A stretch of 64,000 bases of DNA from Ornithinibacillus bavariensis (GCF_050433565.1 NZ_JBNPWZ010000007.1:1-64000); one strand, 5' to 3'; numbered from the stretch's first letter, positions 8,482 to 16,580 are shown. The notes: a model not told the origin generated them from the sequence alone. Numbers and translations are program-made.

Positions 8482-8683
8482 ATTTTGCACGGGGTGCACT
8501 TTCAAAGCCAATTTTCTTATGTGTCCCGTCACAAAATGGTTTATTAGAAGAATGCCCACAGCGACATAGGGAGAAGCTACTTTTAGTTTCAAATACGTTC
8601 CCCTCTGCATCTACAAGTTCTACATCACCAGTAATTCGATAAGAGCCATTATCATTTACTTTAATAATTACTTTTTCACTCAT
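8480..8683 (-). CDS. CDGSH-type iron-sulfur protein
   Basis: 67 residues. The C-terminal half has CRCGHSSNKPFCDGTH (about residues 40-55), the three-Cys one-His ligand set of the CDGSH/mitoNEET fold that binds a 2Fe-2S cluster. Bacterial single-domain members are of uncertain function, perhaps redox or cluster transfer. The N-terminal half (KVNDNGSYRITGDVELVDAE) is the usual beta part. ATTGCAAAGGAGG-like bases precede the ATG. A small gap separates it from the upstream FAH-family gene on the same strand, so the two could be cotranscribed. Confidence 0.85.
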   Translation of the reverse strand: MSEKVIIKVNDNGSYRITGDVELVDAEGNVFETKSSFSLCRCGHSSNKPFCDGTHKKIGFESAPRAK

Positions 8684-8750
8684 TACCTTTCCTCCTTTGT
8701 AATCGAATTATAAACAAACTTATATCATAAATACGGGTATAGCTCATACA

Positions 8751-9677
8751 TTAATCTTCAGCTATTACTTGATTATCCATTCGCCCGATATTTTCGATCT
8801 CTACAGTTACAATATCGCCATCCTGCAAAAACTTTGGTGACTCCATCCCAAAGGCAACCCCATCAGGAGTTCCCGTCATGATAAGGTCCCCAGGCTGTAA
8901 GGTGATTAAATTAGAAATAAATTCAATTAAAAATGGAATATCATAGATTAGCTTTTCTGTATTTGAGGATTGCCTTTCGTCCCCATTCACATAGCAACGT
9001 ATCGCAAGATTACTAGGGTCGCCAATTTCATCAGGTGTTACCATCCATGGTCCGATTGGGGTGCTACAATCTATCGTTTTACCTTGTAACCATTGTGGTG
9101 TTCGCTTCTGTAGGTCACGAGCAGAAATATCATTACCAATGGTATAGCCTGCAATATAATCAAATGCATCCTCTTTTTTTACCCTGGAAGCCGTTTTACC
9201 AATAACAATGGTAAGCTCTACTTCATAATCGAGCTTCTCCGTTAATCTCGTCTTATGTATGGCATCATCTGGGCCAATCAACGCATTCGCAAACTTTGCA
9301 AATAGCACTGGATACTCAGGAACATCACTATTCATTTCTACAGCGTGATCCACATAGTTCCTACCGACACAAATAATCTTAGATGGTTCTGGAATCAATG
9401 TGCCTAAATAAACGATATCACGTGGTAGAATGTCCACACCATCCCAATTATTCGCTAAACAATAGGTATACGCTTCCTGAACACATTCTATCGCCGGATG
9501 ACCCAACCTAAAAAACGATGTGGGATCCTCTGGTATCAGGATGTCCAGTTCCTCACCATTCTTCTCTTTCCTATACCGATGATATATTTCCTGCACATCT
9601 ACAATAGTATTTTCTACCACTGCCCCTACTCTTAGTGGAACGTCCTGATTTTTCAATCGATAACTTACTAGTTTCAT
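8751..9677 (-). CDS. Fumarylacetoacetate hydrolase (FAH) family protein
   Basis: 308 residues with the FAH fold: IICVGRNYVDHAVEMN near residue 115, the metal ligands in LDYEVELTIVIG (near 150) and GNDISARDLQKR (near 182), and the closing GDLIMTGTPDGVAFG near 275. The N-terminal 100 residues form the extra domain seen in YisK/YcgM-like proteins. Members hydrolyse, isomerise or decarboxylate beta-diketo acids using Mg or Mn; B. subtilis YisK acts on oxaloacetate, and this could be similar but the substrate is not determinable here. The gene is flanked by CDGSH and GNAT genes on the same strand. Confidence 0.8.
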   Translation of the reverse strand: MKLVSYRLKNQDVPLRVGAVVENTIVDVQEIYHRYRKEKNGEELDILIPEDPTSFFRLGHPAIECVQEAYTYCLANNWDGVDILPRDIVYLGTLIPEPSKIICVGRNYVDHAVEMNSDVPEYPVLFAKFANALIGPDDAIHKTRLTEKLDYEVELTIVIGKTASRVKKEDAFDYIAGYTIGNDISARDLQKRTPQWLQGKTIDCSTPIGPWMVTPDEIGDPSNLAIRCYVNGDERQSSNTEKLIYDIPFLIEFISNLITLQPGDLIMTGTPDGVAFGMESPKFLQDGDIVTVEIENIGRMDNQVIAED

Positions 9678-9770
9678 GCTACACCTCTATCATCCAGTTT
9701 CTATACCCGACTCCATTCATACCATTATTATAGGACCACTCCTATAATTTTGCCAATTTTCTTTTTATCA

Positions 9771-10355
9771 TTAATTAAATATGCTTTTTCCTAAAGCAGT
9801 AAAGTCCTCTGCTAGTAGCGAGTAAACAATCGTATCATGATACCTTTCTCCATCAAAATCTGTTTGTCTTAGAATGCCTTCCTTTTTAAAACCAAACTTT
9901 TCTAATAGCTTTCTAGATCCCTCATTTCCGGCAAAAATATCTCCTACGAGTCTATTAAACTCAAGGGTCTCAAAAACAAATGGAATCATTGTTTTAAGAA
10001 CCTCTGTCATCACACCTTTTCCTTGAAAATCCTCATGAATGACTGCACCCATCTCTGCTTTCCTATGCCAAAAATCAAGCTTATGTAAGCGAAATTGTCC
10101 TATTAGGCTTTGACTATCCTTGTCAATAATCACCCAAGGGATTTCCTGTCTATCAGCGAACTTGGTTAAGGATTTTACAATTGCTTTATGCATTTCCTCT
10201 TTGCTTCTAATAGGATTTGCAGTAATAAACCGCATCGTATTTTTATTACTCAAAATAGAAAATAATGCATATGTATCATCTATGGTTACACTTCTCAAAA
10301 TATAATGGTTGGTTAATAAAGTTGGAATTTCCGTTAAAAGATGTTGATCATGCAT
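9771..10355 (-). CDS. GNAT acetyltransferase, RimJ/RimL-like
   Basis: 194 residues. The acetyl-CoA binding loop appears as AVIHEDFQGKGVMTEVL (near residue 105-121), followed by LEFNRLVGDIFAGNEGSRKLLEKFGF, typical of ribosomal-protein or small-molecule N-acetyltransferases of the RimJ/RimL group. The substrate is unknown. The frame extends to 10394, but GGAGG just ahead of the ATG at 10355 and a terminator hairpin at 10374-10401 across the extra segment argue for the shorter form. It sits downstream of a VOC-family gene. Confidence 0.8.
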   Translation of the reverse strand: MHDQHLLTEIPTLLTNHYILRSVTIDDTYALFSILSNKNTMRFITANPIRSKEEMHKAIVKSLTKFADRQEIPWVIIDKDSQSLIGQFRLHKLDFWHRKAEMGAVIHEDFQGKGVMTEVLKTMIPFVFETLEFNRLVGDIFAGNEGSRKLLEKFGFKKEGILRQTDFDGERYHDTIVYSLLAEDFTALGKSIFN

Positions 10356-10373
10356 AGCTTTTCCTCCATTAAT

Positions 10374-10401
10374 AAAGAGCTTGATGTGATTCAAGCTCTT
10401 T
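10374..10401 (-). terminator. Intergenic hairpin terminator
   Basis: AAAGAGCTTG at 10374-10383 pairs perfectly with CAAGCTCTTT at 10392-10401, just after the VOC-family gene. It supports an independent start for the GNAT gene. Confidence 0.65.
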
Positions 10402-10409
10402 ACCGTAAC

Positions 10410-10829
10410 TTATTCACCTGCTGTTGAAACCTGCCATAGGACACCGAACTTGTCCTGTACTTGACCATATAGGGGGCTCCAGAAGGTTTGTTGTAAAGGC
10501 ATTTCTACCTTTCCGCCTTCCTCTAGCTTAGAAAAAACCGCCTTTGTCTTTTCTGTATCGCTGATCATAATCGCTATGGATAGATGATCACCAACCTGAT
10601 AGGGACTTCCAGGGTGTGTATCTGAAATCATCAATATTGATTTGCCAATTTTTAGGTGGGCATGTAAAAGACGATTCTTTGACTCCTCTGGTATAGGCAT
10701 GTCCCCTTCTGGTAAATCTCCGAAGGTCTGTAAACTAATTACTTCTGCATCGAGGGCAGCCTTATAGAATTGAACTGCTTCCTGGCCATTTCCGTTTGTA
10801 ACGAGATATGGATTTATCTCTTGTATCAA
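10410..10829 (-). CDS. VOC/glyoxalase superfamily protein (PhnB-like)
   Basis: About 139 residues of the PhnB/DUF-type VOC group: NPYLVTNGNGQEAVQFYKAA at the start, HAHLKIGKSILMISD near residue 60, and the closing PLYGQVQDKFGVLWQV, which carries the usual metal-side contacts. Proteins of this group have no settled reaction. The reading frame opens at GTG 10838, but AAGGAG touches that codon; TTG at 10829 has normal spacing, so it is the better start. A terminator follows it. Confidence 0.75.
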   Translation of the reverse strand: MIQEINPYLVTNGNGQEAVQFYKAALDAEVISLQTFGDLPEGDMPIPEESKNRLLHAHLKIGKSILMISDTHPGSPYQVGDHLSIAIMISDTEKTKAVFSKLEEGGKVEMPLQQTFWSPLYGQVQDKFGVLWQVSTAGE

Positions 10830-11060
10830 AATTACCACTCCTTATTTATATTTCATTCCTCTCTTCATTATATACCAACTTTTGCCAAAATATGTGACTA
10901 TTTAGTCTATTATTTTTTTATTACACTAACTCTATTATTCATCTATGAAAATAGTACTAAATCCTTTCGTATAATTAGCGCTTTACGAACCGTTACTTTC
11001 TTCCTTCCATGGAAATATAGATTAAGTATATTATCTCATTCTTCAGAAAAATAGAGGGTT

Positions 11061-11089
11061 TTGCCTATTACATCTCGAAAAGATATAAA
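11061..11089 (+). promoter_or_regulatory. Probable housekeeping promoter for the amidase leader
   Basis: TTGCCT (11061-11066) and TATAAA (11084-11089) are 17 bases apart. The predicted start lies just before the leader reading frame at 11112. The remaining 10830-11060 stretch shows no gene. Confidence 0.45.
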
Positions 11090-11111
11090 ACTAAAGAGAG
11101 GAGGGATTATT

Positions 11112-11153
11112 ATGTGGCAATCGTTAGGACCTGATGTTCAAGACACCTCTTAG
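11112..11153 (+). CDS. Possible 13-codon leader peptide
   Basis: ATG at 11112 follows GAGAGGAGGG, a near-perfect ribosome site, and opens a 13-codon frame ending TAG at 11151 (product MWQSLGPDVQDTS). Its stop codon lies inside the left arm of a long hairpin (11145-11207) ahead of the amidase gene. A strong ribosome site on so short a frame suggests translation matters here, as in attenuation, but the frame could also be a decayed gene start. Confidence 0.4.
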   Translation: MWQSLGPDVQDTS

Positions 11154-11207
11154 AAGAAAGCCTTATAACTGCGTTTCATAAAATAGCTTTTTTCCCACCT
11201 AAGAGGT
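11145..11207 (+). promoter_or_regulatory. Leader hairpin before the amidase gene
   Basis: ACCTCTTAG (11145-11153) pairs with CTAAGAGGT (11199-11207). The stem continues inward as AAGAAAGC with GCTTTTTT (8 pairs, one wobble) after a 5-base bulge. CATAAAATA at 11177-11185 fits the SigK -10 form CATAnnnTA, though no matching AC -35 is found at the right distance. A structured leader or a sporulation promoter are both possible. Confidence 0.4.
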
Positions 11208-11248
11208 TTCACAAATGCTTTCTATAAAAATTTAGGAGGAGATTTGTT

Positions 11249-12082
11249 ATGAAACTATATTTAGATCCAGGTCATGGTGGTACAGACGGCGGAGCTAGTG
11301 GAAACGGGTTGTTAGAAAAAAATGTTAACCTCGATATTGCGTTACGTATTCGCAATACATTATTAAACAGCTATGATAATGTTGAAGTTCGGATGAGTCG
11401 AACAAACGACATTACAAAGAGCCTCAAGGCACGCACAGATGAAGCAAATGCTTGGGGAGCTGACTACTATTTATCCATCCATTGCAATTCCTTCAATGGG
11501 TCAGCACGAGGATATGAGGATTATATTCACAGTAATTTATCCGATTCATCTTTAACTGCTAGATACCAAGATATTCTCCATACTGAAATTACAAAACTCA
11601 ATCAATTAACAAACCGCGGGCAGAAGAAGGCAGATTTCCATGTTTTACGTGAGTCTAATATGCCAGCACTGCTTACGGAGAATGGGTTTATCGACAACCC
11701 AAATGATGCAAATCTAATGAAGCAGACATCATGGCTTCAAGCAGTAGCACAAGGACATGTAAACGGGTTAGCAATAGCTTTTAACCTCCCTCCAAAACAA
11801 AATGGTGGTGGAGAGATTCTGTACAAGGTTATCGCAGGCTCCTTTACTTCAAGGCAAAATGCTGAAGAGCGTGTAGCCTACTTAAGCAGTAAAGGCATCG
11901 ATTCATTTATCGGTACGGTGAACATTTCTGGAACAACCTGGTACCGAGTTCAAGCTGGAGCATTCTCCAGTCGAGAAAATGCCGAACAACGCTTGCAACA
12001 GGTCAAAAATGCAGGAATAACAGATGCCTATATTGTTACAGAACAGAAAACAGCTAGCTTAGAGCCAATTATGAGCGAATAA
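11249..12082 (+). CDS. cwlC: N-acetylmuramoyl-L-alanine amidase with SPOR repeats, CwlC-like
   Basis: 277 residues. An Amidase_3 domain (about 1-180) cleaves the MurNAc-L-Ala bond; zinc-site motifs are LDPGHGGTDGGASGNG, the Glu in LLEKNVNLDIA, the His in DYYLSIHCNSF, and the catalytic Glu in ALLTENGFID. Two SPOR-type peptidoglycan-binding repeats follow (about 190-225 ILYKVIAGSFTSRQNAEERV and 232-268 TWYRVQAGAFSSRENAEQRL). There is no signal peptide, as in B. subtilis CwlC, which is made in the mother cell and frees the spore at lysis. Domain order, size and lack of signal fit CwlC well; a phage-type lysin is the alternative. AGGAGG precedes the ATG. Confidence 0.8.
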   Translation: MKLYLDPGHGGTDGGASGNGLLEKNVNLDIALRIRNTLLNSYDNVEVRMSRTNDITKSLKARTDEANAWGADYYLSIHCNSFNGSARGYEDYIHSNLSDSSLTARYQDILHTEITKLNQLTNRGQKKADFHVLRESNMPALLTENGFIDNPNDANLMKQTSWLQAVAQGHVNGLAIAFNLPPKQNGGGEILYKVIAGSFTSRQNAEERVAYLSSKGIDSFIGTVNISGTTWYRVQAGAFSSRENAEQRLQQVKNAGITDAYIVTEQKTASLEPIMSE

Positions 12083-12141
12083 AACAAATAGATTGGTCAT
12101 AACTAAAATAACCAACTAAAAGGAAGAATAATTCTGTGTTC

Positions 12142-12357
12142 AACGGAGGAAATATACGTAGACTCCAGCGGGAGGAAAGGCATCGGTGAGACCTCGCCGT
12201 AGGTATAGAGTTTTGAAGGCTAAGAGCGCCACGTTCTCGGACTGCGATTACTCGCCCCACCGAAAATCTTTGTGGCAACGCCTTCGTGACCGACATCCTG
12301 TCTGCTCGAGGCTCACCAGCCGCCCGCGGAAAGCCAAGTATATTTCCGGAGCGAGTC
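12142..12357. repeat. Bacillaceae intergenic repeat element with inverted ends
   Basis: The stretch is markedly GC-richer than its surroundings. GGAAATATAC near 12147 and GTATATTTCC near 12338 are inverted ends; inside are CTCCAGCGGGAG near 12162 and CCCGCGGAAAGCC near 12325. I recall elements of this CTCCAGCGGGAG...CCGCGGAAAGC form in many Bacillaceae genomes (recollection, not searched). No coding sense is seen on either strand. It lies directly after cwlC and before the first 51-bp array. Confidence 0.5.
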
Positions 12358-12409
12358 TTTACACGAACCTAATTATTTAATTTAATATACTGCACTTTTT
12401 CACTGAAAT

Positions 12410-13225
12410 GCTCTAATAGACTGAAACCCAGAAAAAAGCTAAATTCAGTCTAATAGAAATGCTCTATTAGACAGAAACCCAGCAAAAAGTCTCACTCAGT
12501 CTAATAGAAGTGCTCTAATAGACTGAAACTCAGAAAAAATCCCAATTCAGTCTAATAGAAGTGCTCTAATAGACTGAAACTCAGAAAAAAGCCCAATTCA
12601 GTCTAATAGAATGGCTCTAATAGACAGAAACCCAGAAAAAAGTCTAACTCAGTCTAATAGAAGTGTTCTAATAGACTGAAATTCAGCAAAAAGCCTAATT
12701 CAGTCTAATAGAAGTGCTCTAATAGACTGAAACTCAGCAAAAAGCCAAATTCAGTCTAATAGAAATGCTCTAATAGACTGAAACCGAGCAAAAAGCCCAA
12801 TTCAGTCTAATAGAAATGCTCTAATAGACCGAAACTCAGCAAAAAGCCAAATTCAGTCTAATAGAAGTACCCTAATAGACCGAAACCCAGAAAAAAGCCT
12901 TATTCAGTCTATTAGAACTGCTCTAATAGACCATAACTCAGTAAAAAGTCTTATTCAGTCTAATAGAACTGCTCTAATAGACTGAAACTCAGAAAAAAGC
13001 CAAACTCAGTCTAATAGAACTGCTCTAATAGACTGAAACCGAGCAAAAAGCCCAATTCAGTCTAATAGAAATGCTCTAATAGACCGAAACTCAGCAAAAA
13101 GCCAAATTCAGTCTAATAGAATGGCTCTAATAGACTAAAACTCAGCAAGAAGCCCAATTCTGTCTAATAGAAATGCTCTAATAGACTAAAACCGAGCAAA
13201 AAGTCTAACTCAGTCCAATATAGTA
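12410..13225. repeat. 51-bp tandem array 1 (16 units)
   Basis: Sixteen consecutive units with a fixed 51-base period (unit starts such as GCTCTAATAGA at 12410, 12461, 12512, 12563, 12614 ... 13175), no length changes, and only point differences. Each unit holds a perfect 9-bp inverted pair, TAGACTGAA and TTCAGTCTA, around an A-rich loop (AGAAAAAAG type). The unit junction gives another near-palindrome. The same unit in reverse complement forms array 2 at 20308-21151. The last unit includes the final codons of the adjacent gmhB-like gene. Confidence 0.95.
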
Positions 13226-13752
13226 GTACCCTGTACTAACCATTTAGAAAAGGCGAGTAAATCTGGAAAGATATAATCTGCTTTACTAGTCACTTTCTCC
13301 CTTGTACCGACCAATACCGTCTTTGTCCCCGCTGCCTTCCCTGCTTCAATATCTGGATCACGGTCTCCAACCATATAGCTTCTCTTCAGATCTACATTAT
13401 GTTTTTCTGCCAAATCAACAAGCATTTTTGGCCCTGGCTTCCGACAGGCACACCCTTCATATGGTTTGTGCGGACAATAGGCAACATCATCAATTCTAGC
13501 ACCAAATTCAGCTAAATCATCCTTCATCCTTTGATGAACCTCTATAAGTGTCTTCTCTCTCATATACCCTAACCCAACACCACCCTGATTCGTAACTACA
13601 AATACCTTAAGACCTTTTTCATTCAATAATCGAATTGCTTCACCAACACCATCTAGCAAAAAGAAATCACGTGGTTTATTCACATATTTTACACGACTTG
13701 TTAACACTTCATTAATGACCCCATCACGGTCCAAAAAAATGGCAGATTCCAT
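13210..13752 (-). CDS. gmhB: HAD-family D-glycero-D-manno-heptose 1,7-bisphosphate phosphatase-like
   Basis: 180 residues of the HisB-N/GmhB branch of the HAD superfamily. Motif I is FLDRDGVIN (nucleophile Asp first), motif II VVTNQGGVG near residue 45, zinc ligands CPHKPYEGCACRKPGP near 92, and motif III GDRDPDIEAGKAAG near 125. GmhB removes the C7 phosphate of heptose bisphosphate, but Gram-positive homologues may act on other sugar or nucleotide phosphates. GGAGG eight bases before the ATG at 13752 sets the start (frame opens at TTG 13767). The last residues (ILD) and the stop lie in the terminal unit of the 51-bp array, so the C-terminus is repeat-derived. Confidence 0.7.
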   Translation of the reverse strand: MESAIFLDRDGVINEVLTSRVKYVNKPRDFFLLDGVGEAIRLLNEKGLKVFVVTNQGGVGLGYMREKTLIEVHQRMKDDLAEFGARIDDVAYCPHKPYEGCACRKPGPKMLVDLAEKHNVDLKRSYMVGDRDPDIEAGKAAGTKTVLVGTREKVTSKADYIFPDLLAFSKWLVQGTTILD

Positions 13753-13875
13753 CAGCTCATCCTCCAACGATTCTCTTTTCTATTATGCCCTAGATTGTTG
13801 CATATTTAAAAATTGACAACCTGTCTGAACAAAGGTATTTTCAAACTAACAAATACCTATTAAGGAGAAAAATGC

Positions 13876-14328
13876 ATGACGACATTTACTTATGTTTCCT
13901 ATATTCATACCTCTGCTGAAGAGCTTTGGAAGGCTTTAACTAGTAGTGCGTATACAGAAAAGTACTTTTTCGGAAGTGCCATCGAATCCGAATGGAAGGT
14001 AGGGGCAGAAGTTAAATACCTTCGAGAAGGAGAAACCGTAGACTATGGAAATATCATAACGTACGAGCCATACCATCAGCTTACGTATACATGGACCTCG
14101 ATCATGGACAAGAATAAAGACAGACAAGAACCAACAAAAGTTACCTTTTTATTAAAACAAATGGGACAAGTTGTAAAGCTTACCTTAAAACACGAAAATT
14201 TACTTCCAGAAGATATAGTAGAAGAAGAGGATACATTCCAGGGATTTAATAATGGTTGGCCTGCGATCATCAGTAACCTTAAAACACTTCTAGAAACAGG
14301 AGATGTATTAGAACCTGTTCATGTATAG
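13876..14328 (+). CDS. SRPBCC/AHSA1-type domain protein
   Basis: 150 residues forming one START-like AHSA1 domain: YIHTSAEELWKALTSSAYT at residues 8-27, EYFFGS-like start of the cavity, and the C-terminal helix ENLLPEDIV...GFNNGWPAIISNLKTLLETG. Such proteins bind hydrophobic ligands or act as cochaperone-like domains; many Bacillus members are paired with ArsR regulators, but none is present here. AAGGAG sits at a good distance before the ATG. It is followed 15 bases later by the YdeI-like gene, so both are probably cotranscribed. Confidence 0.8.
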   Translation: MTTFTYVSYIHTSAEELWKALTSSAYTEKYFFGSAIESEWKVGAEVKYLREGETVDYGNIITYEPYHQLTYTWTSIMDKNKDRQEPTKVTFLLKQMGQVVKLTLKHENLLPEDIVEEEDTFQGFNNGWPAIISNLKTLLETGDVLEPVHV

Positions 14329-14343
14329 GAAAGAGGAGTCAGC

Positions 14344-14997
14344 ATGTCTATTATTGAAAAGCTAAATATACCAAAATATCGTAATATGGTTGTCATCAAT
14401 GAACCAGATGACTACCATATATTTAAAGAATATCCAACAACCTTAACAAGGCATCACGATGCCATCTTTATTTTCGTTCTGACACTTGATGAGATGATTG
14501 CTCATACAAGATATATTATCGAACATAACGATTTTTTAACCGAGAAAGGCTATCTATTCTTCGCTTATCCGAAAAAGGGCAATAAGCGTTATGAAACTTC
14601 CATCCATAGAGATGAGATTTTCCCGGCTTTACATGTCGACGAAGACGGTTATGTCGAAAATAGTGATGTCAAATTCTCACGGATGGTTAGTATGGATGAC
14701 GTATTTACTGTTGTTGGGTTAAAACGTGAGAAAAGAAAAACAAAGAAATCTACTACAGCCAGTCAATCTGTTGCGGATTATGTTGGACTAGAAACGAATA
14801 TCGAGGAATTACTTGCTTCCCATCCAGATCAACTCACATTTTATCAAAATCTAACTCCAGGTTATCGCAGGGATTGGGCACGATATATCTTTTCAGCAAA
14901 ACAACAAAAGACTCGTGATAAACGAACAGAGCAAATGGTAAGCATACTATCCCAAGGCTATAAGACGATTGACTTATATCGGATGAAGAAAAAGTAA
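14344..14997 (+). CDS. YdeI/OmdA-family protein with an extra N-terminal domain
   Basis: 217 residues. The C-terminal about 45 residues (FYQNLTPGYRRDWARYIFSA, ending ILSQGYKTIDLYR) match the YdeI/OmpD-associated family. The N-terminal 125 residues form a second domain with a central EYPTTLTRHHDAIFIFVL segment, resembling DUF3052-like folds; I am unsure of it. Family names suggest bacteriocin or stress protection, but no activity is established. AAGAGGAG precedes the ATG. A terminator lies 135 bases downstream. Confidence 0.65.
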   Translation: MSIIEKLNIPKYRNMVVINEPDDYHIFKEYPTTLTRHHDAIFIFVLTLDEMIAHTRYIIEHNDFLTEKGYLFFAYPKKGNKRYETSIHRDEIFPALHVDEDGYVENSDVKFSRMVSMDDVFTVVGLKREKRKTKKSTTASQSVADYVGLETNIEELLASHPDQLTFYQNLTPGYRRDWARYIFSAKQQKTRDKRTEQMVSILSQGYKTIDLYRMKKK

Positions 14998-15130
14998 AAG
15001 CAAATGGCCCCACTGGTAATAAGTAGATCCGTTTTTATGGAGAAGATTAGAACATTGCTATGGGCTTCTGTGGTCGATACAAAATATGTATAACAGATAA
15101 GTGTATGTGGAATATTCTTTAACGAACAGA

Positions 15131-15164
15131 GAGGTTACTTCAAAGAAAGTAACCCTTTTTAATT
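15131..15164 (+). terminator. Hairpin terminator
   Basis: GGTTACTT (15133-15140) pairs with AAGTAACC (15147-15154), followed by CTTTTTAATTTTT. Confidence 0.75.
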
Positions 15165-15184
15165 TTTAAAGTAAAGAATTAAAG

Positions 15185-15214
15185 TTGCTTTTCAATAATA
15201 TACATCGTTATAAT
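15185..15214 (+). promoter_or_regulatory. fabH promoter
   Basis: TTGCTT (15185-15190) and TATAAT (15209-15214) are 18 bases apart, ending at the FapR-like operator. Confidence 0.6.
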
Positions 15215-15230
15215 TGGTACTAGATACTAA
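15214..15230 (+). promoter_or_regulatory. FapR-type operator
   Basis: TTGGTACTAGATACTAA matches the FapR 17-bp inverted-repeat operator as I recall it (TTAGTACCnGnTACTAA type). It abuts the -10 of fabH and so would block initiation. FapR is the malonyl-CoA-sensing repressor of fatty-acid synthesis genes in Bacillales; fabH genes are known targets. Confidence 0.65.
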
Positions 15231-15257
15231 TACCAACTTATAAAAGAGGTGACTAAT

Positions 15258-16265
15258 TTGGTAGGAGCAAGAATAACAGCAATTGGTACGTATGTACCTG
15301 AAAAAAGGCTGACCAATTATGAGCTTGAGCAAATGGTTGAAACAAGCAATGAATGGATTATCGAAAGAACAGGAATTCACGAACGTAGAATTAGCCGTCC
15401 CGATGAATTCACAAGTGATTTATGTGAGGCTGCAGTAAAGGATTTAATGCATCGGTATGATAAAAATGTGGAAGATGTTGATATGATCATCGTTGCAACA
15501 AGTACCCCAGATTTTCCATTTCCATCTGTTTCAAGTATCGTACAAAACCGCTTAAATATTGCTCAAACAGGGGCCATTGATTTAAGTGCTGCTTGTGCAG
15601 GCTTTGTTTATGCATTGCATACAGCCCATAGCCTTATTGCTTCTGGACTTCATAAGAAGATACTTGTAATAGGGGCAGATACTCTCTCCAAAATTACCGA
15701 TTATACGGATAGAAGTACATGTATTTTATTTGGTGACGGTGCTGGCGCCGTATTGGTAGAAAGGGACGAACAAGCGAAAAGTTTTATTGGATTCCATATG
15801 GGAAGTGACGGAAGTGGAGCACAAAATGTATACCGAACTGGTCTGTCTAAAAAAGTTAATGGGATTGAGTTAGTCGATACGCAATATCTCGTACAAAACG
15901 GCAGGGAAGTTTTTCGATGGGTTGTAAGAAATATTCCCAAAAGCGTACATCAAATTTTAGAAAAAACACAAACGAGTCTAGAGCAGGTTGATTGGTTTAT
16001 CCCTCACAGTGCTAACTTACGGCTCATCGAACCGATTTGCGAAAAGCTAGGATATCCAATAGAAAAAACGCTTTATAGCTTGATCAATTTTGGAAATAGC
16101 TCTGCTGCAACAATTCCTTTAGCACTTGACCTAGGTATTCGTGATGGAAAAGTAAAAAATGGAGACCGAGTGCTTTTATACGGCTTCGGCTCTGGTTTGG
16201 TTCATGCTGGTCAATTGCTAGATATCGATTTAGACGAACAAGTAAATGAGCCAAGACCATTGTAG
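15258..16265 (+). CDS. fabH: 3-oxoacyl-ACP synthase III (FabH)
   Basis: 335 residues. It starts fatty-acid synthesis by condensing acyl-CoA with malonyl-ACP; branched-chain primers are usual in Bacillaceae. The catalytic triad is visible: Cys in DLSAACAGFVYAL (about residue 116), His in DWFIPHSANLRLIE (about 252), Asn in LINFGNSSAATIPLAL (about 282). The usual GFGSGLVHAG end is present. TTG at 15258 has the right distance from AAAGAGGT; the GTG at 15249 overlaps it. A lone FapR-controlled copy resembles the B. subtilis fabHB arrangement, rather than fabHA-fabF. Confidence 0.9.
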   Translation: MVGARITAIGTYVPEKRLTNYELEQMVETSNEWIIERTGIHERRISRPDEFTSDLCEAAVKDLMHRYDKNVEDVDMIIVATSTPDFPFPSVSSIVQNRLNIAQTGAIDLSAACAGFVYALHTAHSLIASGLHKKILVIGADTLSKITDYTDRSTCILFGDGAGAVLVERDEQAKSFIGFHMGSDGSGAQNVYRTGLSKKVNGIELVDTQYLVQNGREVFRWVVRNIPKSVHQILEKTQTSLEQVDWFIPHSANLRLIEPICEKLGYPIEKTLYSLINFGNSSAATIPLALDLGIRDGKVKNGDRVLLYGFGSGLVHAGQLLDIDLDEQVNEPRPL

Positions 16266-16537
16266 TAGAAAAAACTTATGAAACCATCTACTTGAGCGAA
16301 TGGGGCAATAGTAAAAAAAAATGCTCAGATAAATGAATTTTATTTTTTAGAAATTTAATCGAAGCATTATGTTTCTCGTGAACAACCTTGTACGAACAGC
16401 TAATTTCAGCGCGTTTATTGAGGATACAGTGGGTTATTGTGTGATTAAAGAGGGAGTACGTATAAGAAACTAACTGTAGTATTAGACAGCTTATCCACGC
16501 TGAAGATTATATCCAGCCATTTATATTCCATATTTTT
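16266..16537. other. Gene-poor interval with an orphan reading frame
   Basis: No supported gene. A 34-codon ATG frame at 16369-16473 lacks a ribosome site; its product ends with the ordered-looking GYCVIKEGVRIRN, so it may be the tail of a decayed gene. A TTGAGC/GCTCAG pair near 16294-16327 is weak. Confidence 0.35.
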
Positions 16538-16580
16538 CAACAGGAACCATCATAGCATGATAACTCCTGTTGATTTTTTT
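16538..16580 (+). terminator. Hairpin terminator with T-run
   Basis: CAACAGGA (16538-16545) pairs with TCCTGTTG (16565-16572), an inner ATCAT/ATGAT pair extends it, and a run of seven T follows. No supported gene precedes it nearby, which fits a decayed gene in the interval. Confidence 0.75.

Noticed and set aside
11177..11185. Firm SigK promoter for the amidase gene
   Set aside because: The -10 matches but no AC -35 lies at the expected distance, so it is kept only as a possibility.
11249..12082. Phage endolysin
   Set aside because: No phage genes nearby; two SPOR repeats and lack of signal fit the sporulation amidase CwlC better.
12410..13225. CRISPR array
   Set aside because: Units follow each other directly with no unique spacers and no cas genes; the sequence is a minisatellite.
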